DNA of 5,465 nucleotides. Origin: Candidatus Corynebacterium faecipullorum (lineage in GTDB: Bacteria > Actinomycetota > Actinomycetes > Mycobacteriales > Mycobacteriaceae). The stretch covers positions 1-5,465 of the forward strand of contig DXEO01000038.1 of the NCBI GenBank assembly GCA_019114925.1, in the 5' to 3' direction. A program made the translations under genes and the position numbers. Below, one piece after another: positions 1 to 4,816 of the stretch. The notes below the pieces were generated by a model. That model searched no databases. It was not told the DNA's origin and saw nothing but the letters and a program-made list of their open reading frames with translations. Position 1 is the stretch's first letter, and each line of letters starts with the position of its first letter.

Positions 1-1
1 T

Positions 2-931
2 GTCGCGGTGATTCTCACTCTCTTTGCGGTGGGCTTTGTCATGCTGGCCGGTGCCGGCTCCAACATGCAGCAGCAGTTCGGCTGGCCAGCCTGGGTAGGC
101 TCTCTGCTCATGCTCGTACTGGTTCTTATCACGGGCATGTTCGACGTCGATAAGGTCTCCCAGGTCATTGGTCTTTTGACGCCGACGATCATCATCGCGG
201 TGCTCTTCGTGGGCATCTACACGCTGCTGCACATGCCGGATAACGTTGATGCCGCCATCACCGCTTCGGCGGCGATTGAATCACCGATTCCGTTTTGGCT
301 AGTATCTGCTCTTAACTACAACGGTCTGGCCCTTATCCTGGCGGTTTCGATGTCCCTGGTGATCGGTGGCGATAACATCAGCCCGCGCGAGGCAGGCGTC
401 GGCGGCATCGTGGGTGGCGCGGTCTATGCGGTGCTCATGGCCATCGCCGGTTTCTCGCTGCTCATGAATGCGGAGAAGATTGGGAAATCCGATATCCCAA
501 TGTTGACTCTGGTGAATAACGTCCATTCAACGATGGGTGTCATCATGGCCATCATCATTTACCTGATGATCTTCAACACGGCCATCGGCATGTTCTATGC
601 CTTGGGCAAGCGCCTGTCTTCTGGCAACGAGGCAAAGTACCGCATCATCTTCATCGCCGGCTGCCTCGCTGGCTTTGCCGTCTCCTTCGCCGGCTTCAAG
701 TCCCTGATGCAATATGTCTACCCAGTCTTGGGCTACATGGGTATCGTGCTCGTCGCCATCCTGGTGGTTGGGTGGCTGCGCTCCCTGGGCACGATCAAGG
801 ATGAGGGTATGCGCCGTGAGCGCATCCGCGCTCTGCTGCACCTCAAGCTGCACCCCGATTCGGAGTACGACGCAGCTCGTTACGACGATGAGATTGGCCA
901 GCAGATCGCCGATTCCAACATGGATGATTAA
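2..931 (+). CDS. YkvI-family integral membrane protein, 3' part (5' end outside window)
   Basis: The frame is already open at base 2, so the GTG at 8 is unlikely to be the true start; the N-terminal part, probably two or three membrane helices, lies upstream. Counting from the GTG, hydrophobic segments fall at about residues 1-17, 28-43, 53-75, 106-120, 131-153, 174-198, 211-229 and 237-257. This pattern and the GAGSN and QQFGWP motifs near residues 15-27 match the YkvI family (COG3949), membrane proteins related to amino acid/cation transporters with no settled substrate. From about residue 258 the chain is hydrophilic and probably cytoplasmic. It ends at TAA 929-931 after NMDD, but the frame continues open beyond (next entry), so the C-terminus may be shortened by a nonsense change. 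It converges on lysE. Family assignment is fairly sure; substrate is unknown, and nothing ties it to lysine export except position. Confidence 0.8.
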   Translation, partial: VAVILTLFAVGFVMLAGAGSNMQQQFGWPAWVGSLLMLVLVLITGMFDVDKVSQVIGLLTPTIIIAVLFVGIYTLLHMPDNVDAAITASAAIESPIPFWLVSALNYNGLALILAVSMSLVIGGDNISPREAGVGGIVGGAVYAVLMAIAGFSLLMNAEKIGKSDIPMLTLVNNVHSTMGVIMAIIIYLMIFNTAIGMFYALGKRLSSGNEAKYRIIFIAGCLAGFAVSFAGFKSLMQYVYPVLGYMGIVLVAILVVGWLRSLGTIKDEGMRRERIRALLHLKLHPDSEYDAARYDDEIGQQIADSNMDD

Positions 932-1168
932 GCTCTCTTCGAGGATCTCGTCTCCGATGTCGTCGAGGAGCTGGACTCAGATGAAGAGCTTGACTTCGAC
1001 AGGGAAGAGTGGGAGGAAAACCGCAATGACCACTCCTACTACACCGAGCGCGAGGCTGTGGAGCAGGACCGCAGTGACGAAGAAATCAAGGCCTGGATCG
1101 AGGAAACCGGCGCAGTGGGAGATCCCGCCGAAGACGAAGAGCTCCCAGACGGATCAAAGAAGAACTAG
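932..1168 (+). pseudogene. In-frame 78-codon continuation of the YkvI-family gene after TAA
   Basis: Directly after TAA 929-931 the same frame runs for 78 codons to TAG 1166-1168. The translation begins ALFEDLVSDVVEELDSDEE and ends ELPDGSKKN. It is strongly acidic and hydrophilic, and its codons (GAG, CTC, GTC, GAC, CTG) look like those of the flanking genes. It contains no ATG and no Shine-Dalgarno site, and the only GTG codons lie in its second half, so an independent gene is unlikely. The simplest reading is that it was the cytoplasmic C-terminal tail of the upstream membrane protein, now separated by one base change (for example GAA, CAA or AAA to TAA) or by a sequence error. Stop codon readthrough is possible, but no signal for it is visible. 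The frame ends exactly at the lysE stop, which suggests the long form was the original gene. Confidence 0.5.
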
Positions 1169-1854
1169 AGGAGCAGGAGCTTCGCCGTCAGCGCAAGCAT
1201 GACGCAGCCGATGACGATATTGACTACGCGCCACGTCGTCGGCTTGGCCAGCACGTGGGAGAGCTTGTAGGCACCAAAGCCCAGGGAGGGGAACCACACG
1301 GCGCTGGCCAGAATCGCACCGCCGGCGAAAACCCAGCGCTGGTCGCCATATTGGTTTGCGATAGAGCCCAGCATGACTAGCGCGTCGACGTAGGCCAAGG
1401 GATTGAGCCACGTGAGCGCCAACGCGCCGAGGACCGGTTTGACCCAGGATTTCGAGCGCACGCGGGGGCGAATTTTGGTGAGCACGGAGGTTCCCGGTGC
1501 TCCCGAATTGCCCGAGTTCTCATCGACCACCTGGGCTACGGGGGCAGTTTCCTCGATGACTAGTGCGTCCTGTTGCTTCTTGAAGGCATCGCGGAAGCAC
1601 GTGAAGCCGAAGTAGATGAGATAGGCCGCACCCAAGTACTTGACCACGACGAGCGCGGTAGGGAAGCGTTCGACGAGGACGCCGACGCCGGCGGTGCCGC
1701 CGGTGATCAGGAAGACGTCGGAAAGCAAGCAGGCCAACAGGATGGGGCCAACATGGTCGCGTTTAATGCCCATCTTGATGATGTAGGCATTCTGCGGTCC
1801 TATGGCGATGATGAGGGACAGGCCCAGCGCAAATCCTGCAAGCAATACTGACAT
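1165..1854 (-). CDS. lysE: LysE, L-lysine/basic amino acid exporter
   Basis: Inner-membrane exporter of L-lysine (and L-arginine in C. glutamicum) of the LysE superfamily, which protects the cell from internal basic amino acid excess. From the ATG at 1854 the protein has 229 residues, close to the roughly 233 of C. glutamicum LysE. Visible hallmarks are IGPQN at 18-22, KMGIKRDH at 27-34, CLLSDVFL at 42-49 and LTWLNPLAYVDA at 147-158. Hydrophobic segments lie near 3-23, 37-60, 67-85, 139-160, 174-197 and 208-228, with a hydrophilic loop at about 90-137 between two halves. An in-frame ATG at 1872 would add MRRLET, but the 1854 start aligns exactly with the family N-terminus and leaves room for a promoter. 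The gene is divergent from lysG, the usual arrangement for LysG activation. Its stop overlaps the extended frame of the converging YkvI gene. Identification is very secure. Confidence 0.97.
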   Translation of the reverse strand: MSVLLAGFALGLSLIIAIGPQNAYIIKMGIKRDHVGPILLACLLSDVFLITGGTAGVGVLVERFPTALVVVKYLGAAYLIYFGFTCFRDAFKKQQDALVIEETAPVAQVVDENSGNSGAPGTSVLTKIRPRVRSKSWVKPVLGALALTWLNPLAYVDALVMLGSIANQYGDQRWVFAGGAILASAVWFPSLGFGAYKLSHVLAKPTTWRVVNIVIGCVMLALTAKLLLL

Positions 1855-1875
1855 GGTTTCTAGTCTGCGCATAGC

Positions 1876-1904
1876 ACCATATGAAGTCCAGTTAAATGTT
1901 CTAC
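1876..1904 (-). promoter_or_regulatory. Candidate lysE promoter, activator-dependent type
   Basis: On the minus strand TATGGT (1881-1876) is a fair -10 element. With 17-base spacing, the -35 position (1904-1899) reads GTAGAA, far from TTGACA. A weak -35 fits a promoter that needs its activator, LysG. Transcription would start near 1869, inside the alternative ATG at 1872-1870, which supports translation from 1854 with a leader of about 15 bases. Inferred by eye; no start site is known here. Confidence 0.4.
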
Positions 1905-1925
1905 AGCTGGTTTAAAATAACTTCA
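1882..1925. promoter_or_regulatory. Candidate LysG operator region between lysE and lysG
   Basis: Short dyads cluster here: TGAAGT (1882-1887) with ACTTCA (1920-1925), CCAG (1888-1891) with CTGG (1907-1910), and TGT-TCT-ACA at 1897-1905. A T-N11-A spacing typical of LysR-type regulators is present (T1893 to A1905). The region overlaps the lysE -35 position and the lysG promoter, as expected for a site that activates lysE. The dyads do not share one axis, so the exact operator is uncertain. Confidence 0.4.
1913..1924 (+). promoter_or_regulatory. lysG -10 element giving a leaderless transcript
   Basis: TAAAAT at 1913-1918 is a good -10 hexamer placed six bases before the lysG ATG at 1925, so transcription would begin at or next to the A of the start codon. 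No purine-rich Shine-Dalgarno sequence lies before the ATG. Leaderless mRNAs are common in corynebacteria. The -35 region is weak. Confidence 0.55.
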
Positions 1926-2809
1926 TGAATCCGCTCCATACTGAAACTCTGCTGGCCATCATCGATGAAGGCTCCTTCGAGGGCGCTGCGGCTGTGCTAG
2001 GAATCACTCCCTCGGCCGTCAGTCAGCGCATCAAAGCGCTAGAAGTTTCGACTGGTCGAATCCTTCTGCGCCGCGGCACTCCCGTCACCGTGACTGAGGC
2101 AGGAGAGATCGTCGCCCAAGCTGCGCGGCGCATGGCTCTGGTCCAAGCCGAGGCGGATGCGCGGCTCACCGAGCGCCTGTCCCGTGTTCCGCTCACCGTC
2201 GCTATCAACTCGGATTCCCTGGCCACGTGGTTCCGTCCGGTAATCCAGCAGACCGCGCAACGTGGTGAGGCGGCGCTGCGCATCCGCATCGAGGATGAAG
2301 CCCGAACACTCGCGATGTTGCGGCGTGGTGATGTGCTGGGCGCGGTCACGCGCGAGCAAACGCCGGTCTCTGGTTGTGAATCTACGTACCTCGGCACCAT
2401 GCGCTACTTTGCCGTTGCTGCGCCCAGCCTGGCGGAGGGCTTCGAGGATTGGGAGACCCTGCCTATCGTGGGCTTCGGGCCGAACGACGCAACTTTGGAT
2501 GACGCCATGCGCGAGCGTTTCATCGACTCTCATGTCCTGCGCGCGCGGGTCTCACAGATTCCTTCTTCGGAGAGTTATGTCGAAGCCGTGCGCTACGGCC
2601 TGGGCTGGGGGCTCGTGGCGCGGCTACAGGCACAGCCCCTGCTGGAGGCCGGGGAGCTGGTGCTTCTCGACGACTTCCCGCTCGACATTGACCTCTACTG
2701 GCAACGCTGGCGGTTGGAGTCGGAGTTGCTTGCGGACCTCACGGCGGATGTCTTAGACGCAGGCCGTGCAGTTTTAGCTTCGCGCCGCGCCGATAAAGAT
2801 GCACCATAA
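1925..2809 (+). CDS. lysG: LysG, LysR-type activator of lysE (ArgP/LysG family)
   Basis: Cytoplasmic transcription factor that, with L-lysine, L-arginine or L-histidine as co-inducer in C. glutamicum, switches on lysE. The 294-residue length is normal for a LysR-type protein (C. glutamicum LysG is about 290). The N-terminal winged helix-turn-helix covers roughly 3-60, with the recognition region SFEGAAAVLGITPSAVSQRI at 17-36. A linker helix follows to about 88, then the periplasmic-binding-protein-like effector domain from 90. Segments typical of this subfamily are NSDSLATWF at 95-103, RRGDVLGAVTRE at 133-144, the GLGWGL stretch near 225-230 and YWQRWRLES at 258-266. The ATG at 1925 fits the family start MNP and follows a -10 element directly. 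Divergent lysE is the expected target. Identification is very secure. Confidence 0.97.
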   Translation: MNPLHTETLLAIIDEGSFEGAAAVLGITPSAVSQRIKALEVSTGRILLRRGTPVTVTEAGEIVAQAARRMALVQAEADARLTERLSRVPLTVAINSDSLATWFRPVIQQTAQRGEAALRIRIEDEARTLAMLRRGDVLGAVTREQTPVSGCESTYLGTMRYFAVAAPSLAEGFEDWETLPIVGFGPNDATLDDAMRERFIDSHVLRARVSQIPSSESYVEAVRYGLGWGLVARLQAQPLLEAGELVLLDDFPLDIDLYWQRWRLESELLADLTADVLDAGRAVLASRRADKDAP

Positions 2810-2825
2810 GGGGGCTGTACTGCCT

Positions 2826-2836
2826 TAAGTTGGAGG
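2826..2836 (+). promoter_or_regulatory. Possible promoter or start signal for the DoxX-family gene
   Basis: TAAGTT (2826-2831) lies six bases before ATG 2838, the spacing expected of a leaderless start. GGAGG (2832-2836) is one base from the ATG, too close to act well as a ribosome site for it. With only 28 bases after lysG, the gene could also be read from lysG transcripts. Weak evidence. Confidence 0.25.
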
Positions 2837-2837
2837 C

Positions 2838-3848
2838 ATGAGCGATAAAACTCCTGATAAAGCCACCGACTTTGATGACGATATCCCGACCTACACGGGG
2901 AAAGACTCCGTGAAGGGCAGCACGCCTGAGGTAGAAGCTGTAGAAGCTGGCGATAAGCCGAAGAAGAGCAGCCTCTTCCAGCGCACGGGCCGCGCCGAGC
3001 CGCAGGTGATTAAGCCGAAGAAGGCTGAAGAGCCTGCTGTTGAGGCAGAGTCTGAAGCCAAGACCGAAACCTTTGAGAGCGCCTCCCGTGGCTCCCTGTC
3101 TTTCGACAGTGCCGCTGCAGAAACCGAGACCACCGCCTTCCCGCGCGCGGAGGCGACGGCAGAGTCCGAAACAGAGACAACTGCTATGCCGGTATCGGCA
3201 ACCGCAGGCGCTGGTACCACAACTGAGCCTGTGGCAACTGAGAGTTATGAAGAGGTACCAAGCACGGTTGCTGTTGCCGACCCCGCCGTGGACTCCGAGG
3301 CAGCAGCGGTGGAGGAGAAGCCGGAGCCGGCACGCCGCGGCACCATTGACTTCGGTCTGCTCTTCGTGCGCCTAGCGCTCAGCGTTTACCTGCTCGTGGC
3401 GGGTGCTTCCACCTTCTTCAAGCTCGGCGGTAACGAGGGACTGTCCGGCTTGGAGAAGGAGTTCGGCGAGTACACCATGGCTGCAGCCTTGGCCATCGGC
3501 GTGCCGACTGTTCAGCTCATCGCCGGCGCCTTCCTGCTGCTAGGCCTGGTGACACCGCTGGCGGCCATGTTCGGCCTTATCGTCACGGGCTTCTCCGCTA
3601 TCCACGGCCTCAACGCCTCCGAGGCAGGCTTAGACGTCTTCGCGTGGAACGAGAGCGTCTGGTTGGGCCTCGTCCTCTTCGTTATCGCGGTGGCCCTGCA
3701 GTTCACCGGCCCGGGATTCATCTCTCTGGACTTTAGCCGCTCGTGGACTCGCCGCCCATTGGCAACGTCCTGGATTTTCGTCGTCATTGGCGTGGCTGCG
3801 CTCGTTGCCATCTGGTGGTTTGGCGCGGGTGTTAACCCGCTGAACTAG
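2838..3848 (+). CDS. DoxX-family membrane protein with long acidic N-terminal tail
   Basis: The 336 residues split into two parts. Residues 1 to about 165 are polar and low in complexity, rich in Glu, Ala, Thr and Ser, and probably disordered in the cytoplasm. They contain the near-identical octapeptides ETETTAFP (95-102) and ETETTAMP (111-118). From RRGTIDFG (166-173) a DoxX/SURF4-type membrane domain follows, with helices near 172-192, 214-236, 238-256, 273-290 and 311-330. Typical features are the VRLALSVYLLVAGASTFFKL stretch and the polar FSAIHG near 252-257. Typical bacterial DoxX proteins are about 130-180 residues, so the tail doubles the length. In mycobacteria DoxX joins SodA and SseA in a membrane oxidoreductase complex; whether this protein has a redox role is unknown. 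It starts 28 bases after lysG and may share its transcript. A GTG at residue 25 is a less likely start. Family call good; function unknown. Confidence 0.8.
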   Translation: MSDKTPDKATDFDDDIPTYTGKDSVKGSTPEVEAVEAGDKPKKSSLFQRTGRAEPQVIKPKKAEEPAVEAESEAKTETFESASRGSLSFDSAAAETETTAFPRAEATAESETETTAMPVSATAGAGTTTEPVATESYEEVPSTVAVADPAVDSEAAAVEEKPEPARRGTIDFGLLFVRLALSVYLLVAGASTFFKLGGNEGLSGLEKEFGEYTMAAALAIGVPTVQLIAGAFLLLGLVTPLAAMFGLIVTGFSAIHGLNASEAGLDVFAWNESVWLGLVLFVIAVALQFTGPGFISLDFSRSWTRRPLATSWIFVVIGVAALVAIWWFGAGVNPLN

Positions 3849-3901
3849 GCGCTGTTAGCACGTTTCTAAGCTCCCGGCCTGCAGCGATACACAATCTGTT
3901 G

Positions 3902-3950
3902 TTGTTTTCCATTGCTTAAAGTCATTGTTTTCCGCAATGGAAACAATGAC
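3902..3950. repeat. Overlapping inverted repeats upstream of the small-membrane-protein/regulator cluster
   Basis: GTCATTGTTTTCC (3921-3933) pairs with GGAAACAATGAC (3939-3950) over 12 base pairs with one bulged T and a five-base loop. The right-hand arm can also pair further upstream: TTGTTTTCCATTGC (3902-3915) matches GCAATGGAAACAA (3934-3946), again with one extra T. TTGTTTTCC is thus a direct repeat at 3902 and 3925, 23 bases apart, about two helical turns. The site precedes a cluster ending in a winged-helix regulator, so an autoregulatory operator is the first guess. Two competing RNA hairpins are another. It is not GC-rich and lacks a proper T-run, so a terminator for the DoxX gene is less likely. 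Confidence 0.7.
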
Positions 3951-3961
3951 TTTGGTGCCGC

Positions 3962-3969
3962 AGGAGGAG
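3962..3969 (+). promoter_or_regulatory. Strong Shine-Dalgarno sequence (AGGAGGAG) for the TTG-start ORF
   Basis: AGGAGGAG at 3962-3969 ends 10 bases before the TTG at 3980. It is the best ribosome site in the window and has no other start codon at a suitable distance in this frame, so it decides the TTG start. It also argues that translation of the cluster begins here and not at ATG 4106. Confidence 0.75.
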
Positions 3970-3979
3970 AGCTTTAGTT

Positions 3980-4105
3980 TTGTCCAATCAGGATGTTCGG
4001 GACGCACTCGCATTTGAGGAACAACAGCAGGTGGCAGCGGACAAACGGCCACCCGTCTGGTTGAGCCTGCTCGCAGCGGAGGCGTACGGTGCGTGGTTTA
4101 CCTAA
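3980..4105 (+). CDS. Small ORF (41 codons), probable N-terminal part of the next gene's membrane protein
   Basis: From TTG 3980 the frame encodes 41 residues, beginning MSNQDVRDALAFEEQQQVAA and ending LAAEAYGAWFT, with stop TAA 4103-4105. The first half is polar. The second half (PPVWLSLLAAEAYGAWF) is hydrophobic and looks like the start of a membrane helix that is cut off. Upstream in frame there is only a TGA at 3947 and no better start codon. The ATG of the next gene follows the TAA directly and in the same frame, so removing this stop gives one protein of about 145 residues with four helices. Codon choice is coding-like. Either this is a real leader peptide translationally coupled to the next gene, or the two pieces are one gene split by a nonsense codon. 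I lean towards the second reading. No recognised family. Confidence 0.5.
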   Translation: MSNQDVRDALAFEEQQQVAADKRPPVWLSLLAAEAYGAWFT

Positions 4106-4417
4106 ATGTGGATCACGGTTGACGTCCATCCTCTCGTCCTTGGCGGTGGACTGCTTCTGGTACTCGCGCTCTTGGTGAGTCTTGCCGTCTTTTACCGCAC
4201 GGGGGTGAGGGACTCAATGCGCCAGAAGGTGGATCCGCATGCGTCACGGAGTGTCACCTGGCGGTATTTTGCGGGTTTGGGTTTCATGATTCTGCCGGCA
4301 CTGTTCAATCCTTTTGTTGAAGGGCACGTTATTGCCTCGTGCATCGCAGGTGTGCTGTGCAGCTTGGCGGTCTTTTGGACGTTGCACACGGGTGCGCTGG
4401 ATAGGATGCCGCGATGA
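4106..4417 (+). CDS. Small membrane protein, three helices, unknown function
   Basis: The 103 residues hold hydrophobic segments near 9-30 (PLVLGGGLLLVLALLVSLAV), 52-70 and 76-94, joined by a basic loop (RTGVRDSMRQK). No Shine-Dalgarno site precedes ATG 4106. It starts on the base after the TAA of the 41-codon ORF and in the same frame, so translation depends on coupling to that ORF, or the true gene begins at TTG 3980 and is interrupted. Its TGA overlaps the ATG of the winged-helix regulator (ATGA at 4414-4417), so the two are almost certainly cotranscribed and coupled. Pairs of a small membrane protein and a regulator of this type are common in actinobacteria, but the membrane partner has no established role that I can name. 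Confidence 0.6.
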   Translation: MWITVDVHPLVLGGGLLLVLALLVSLAVFYRTGVRDSMRQKVDPHASRSVTWRYFAGLGFMILPALFNPFVEGHVIASCIAGVLCSLAVFWTLHTGALDRMPR

Positions 4418-4728
4418 ATGGGCTCGATCCGGTAATTCACCCGCTCAATCGCTTTAAGATTTGCGCCACACTCAATGCTTTCGGTGCCACGCAGGGTGGG
4501 GAAGTAAACCGTGAGATGAAGTTCGCTATGTTGCGTGACCGCACGGAGCTTTCCGACGCCTCCCTGTCCAAGCAGCTTGGTGCATTAGAGAAAGCTGGCT
4601 ACGTCACGCGCTTCCGCGAGTACGGCACCAGCCGCGCTAAAGATTCGGTATGGGTCGCTCTGACGGAGGAAGGTAAAACAGCTTTCGATGGTCATTTGGC
4701 GGCGCTTAAGGCTTTGGCCGGAGATTGA
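4414..4728 (+). CDS. Winged-helix transcriptional regulator (HTH_34/MarR-like)
   Basis: A 104-residue single-domain DNA-binding protein. After a first helix (PLNRFKICATLNAF, 10-23), the helix-turn-helix covers about 37-62, with DASLSKQLGALEKAGYV at 48-64. The wing follows (RFREYGTSRAKDSVWVALT, 66-84), then a closing helix after TEEGK. This order is that of the HTH_34 winged-helix family, regulators of about 100 residues related to MarR and ArsR. No metal-binding cysteine cluster is present; the single Cys17 makes an ArsR-type metal sensor unlikely. AGGA at 4403-4406 sits seven bases before the ATG, and the ATG overlaps the preceding stop. It probably represses its own cluster, perhaps through the inverted repeats at 3902-3950, but that is inference. 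Ligand unknown. Confidence 0.8.
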   Translation: MNGLDPVIHPLNRFKICATLNAFGATQGGEVNREMKFAMLRDRTELSDASLSKQLGALEKAGYVTRFREYGTSRAKDSVWVALTEEGKTAFDGHLAALKALAGD

Positions 4729-4747
4729 TCGTGGGCACAGTTCACAA

Positions 4748-4786
4748 GGCATCAGCGTTCCGACGCATCATGCCGATGACGGTTTT
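4748..4786 (+). terminator. Possible transcription terminator after the regulator gene
   Basis: GGCAT (4748-4752) pairs with ATGCC (4770-4774), and inside it GCGT (4755-4758) pairs with ACGC (4763-4766) around a four-base loop, with a small internal bulge. A short T-run (4783-4786) follows eight bases later, too far and too short for a textbook intrinsic terminator. Position between two transcription units supports the role. Confidence 0.4.
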
Positions 4787-4801
4787 AGAGCCCGAATGTC
4801 C

Positions 4802-4807
4802 TAGGAT
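4802..4807 (+). promoter_or_regulatory. Candidate -10 element of the acyltransferase gene
   Basis: TAGGAT at 4802-4807 fits the corynebacterial TANNNT pattern and lies nine bases before ATG 4817, so the transcript would have almost no leader. No convincing -35 is seen, and the only purine stretch near the start is a weak TAGGGG just before it. Low confidence. Confidence 0.25.
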
Positions 4808-4816
4808 TTAGGGGCT

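Noticed and set aside
714..1202. Plus-strand open frame of 162 codons across the YkvI 3' end and its tail
   Set aside because: It is in a different frame from the clear membrane-protein frame; its translation is Ser/Arg/Thr-rich without any domain, typical of a shadow of GC-rich coding DNA.
1855..1872. Upstream ATG at 1872 as the lysE start
   Set aside because: It adds MRRLET before the family-typical N-terminus, has no ribosome site, and would lie on the likely transcription start; ATG 1854 aligns with C. glutamicum LysE.
3921..3950. Palindrome as a Zur/Fur-type metal regulator box
   Set aside because: The AT-rich arms recall such boxes superficially, but the sequence does not fit the Zur or DtxR consensus I know, and the adjacent genes show no metal-related motifs.
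3855..4052. Minus-strand ORF of 65 codons over the DoxX downstream spacer
   Set aside because: It runs through the inverted repeats and opposes the coding-like 41-codon ORF with its strong ribosome site; the product has no recognisable features.
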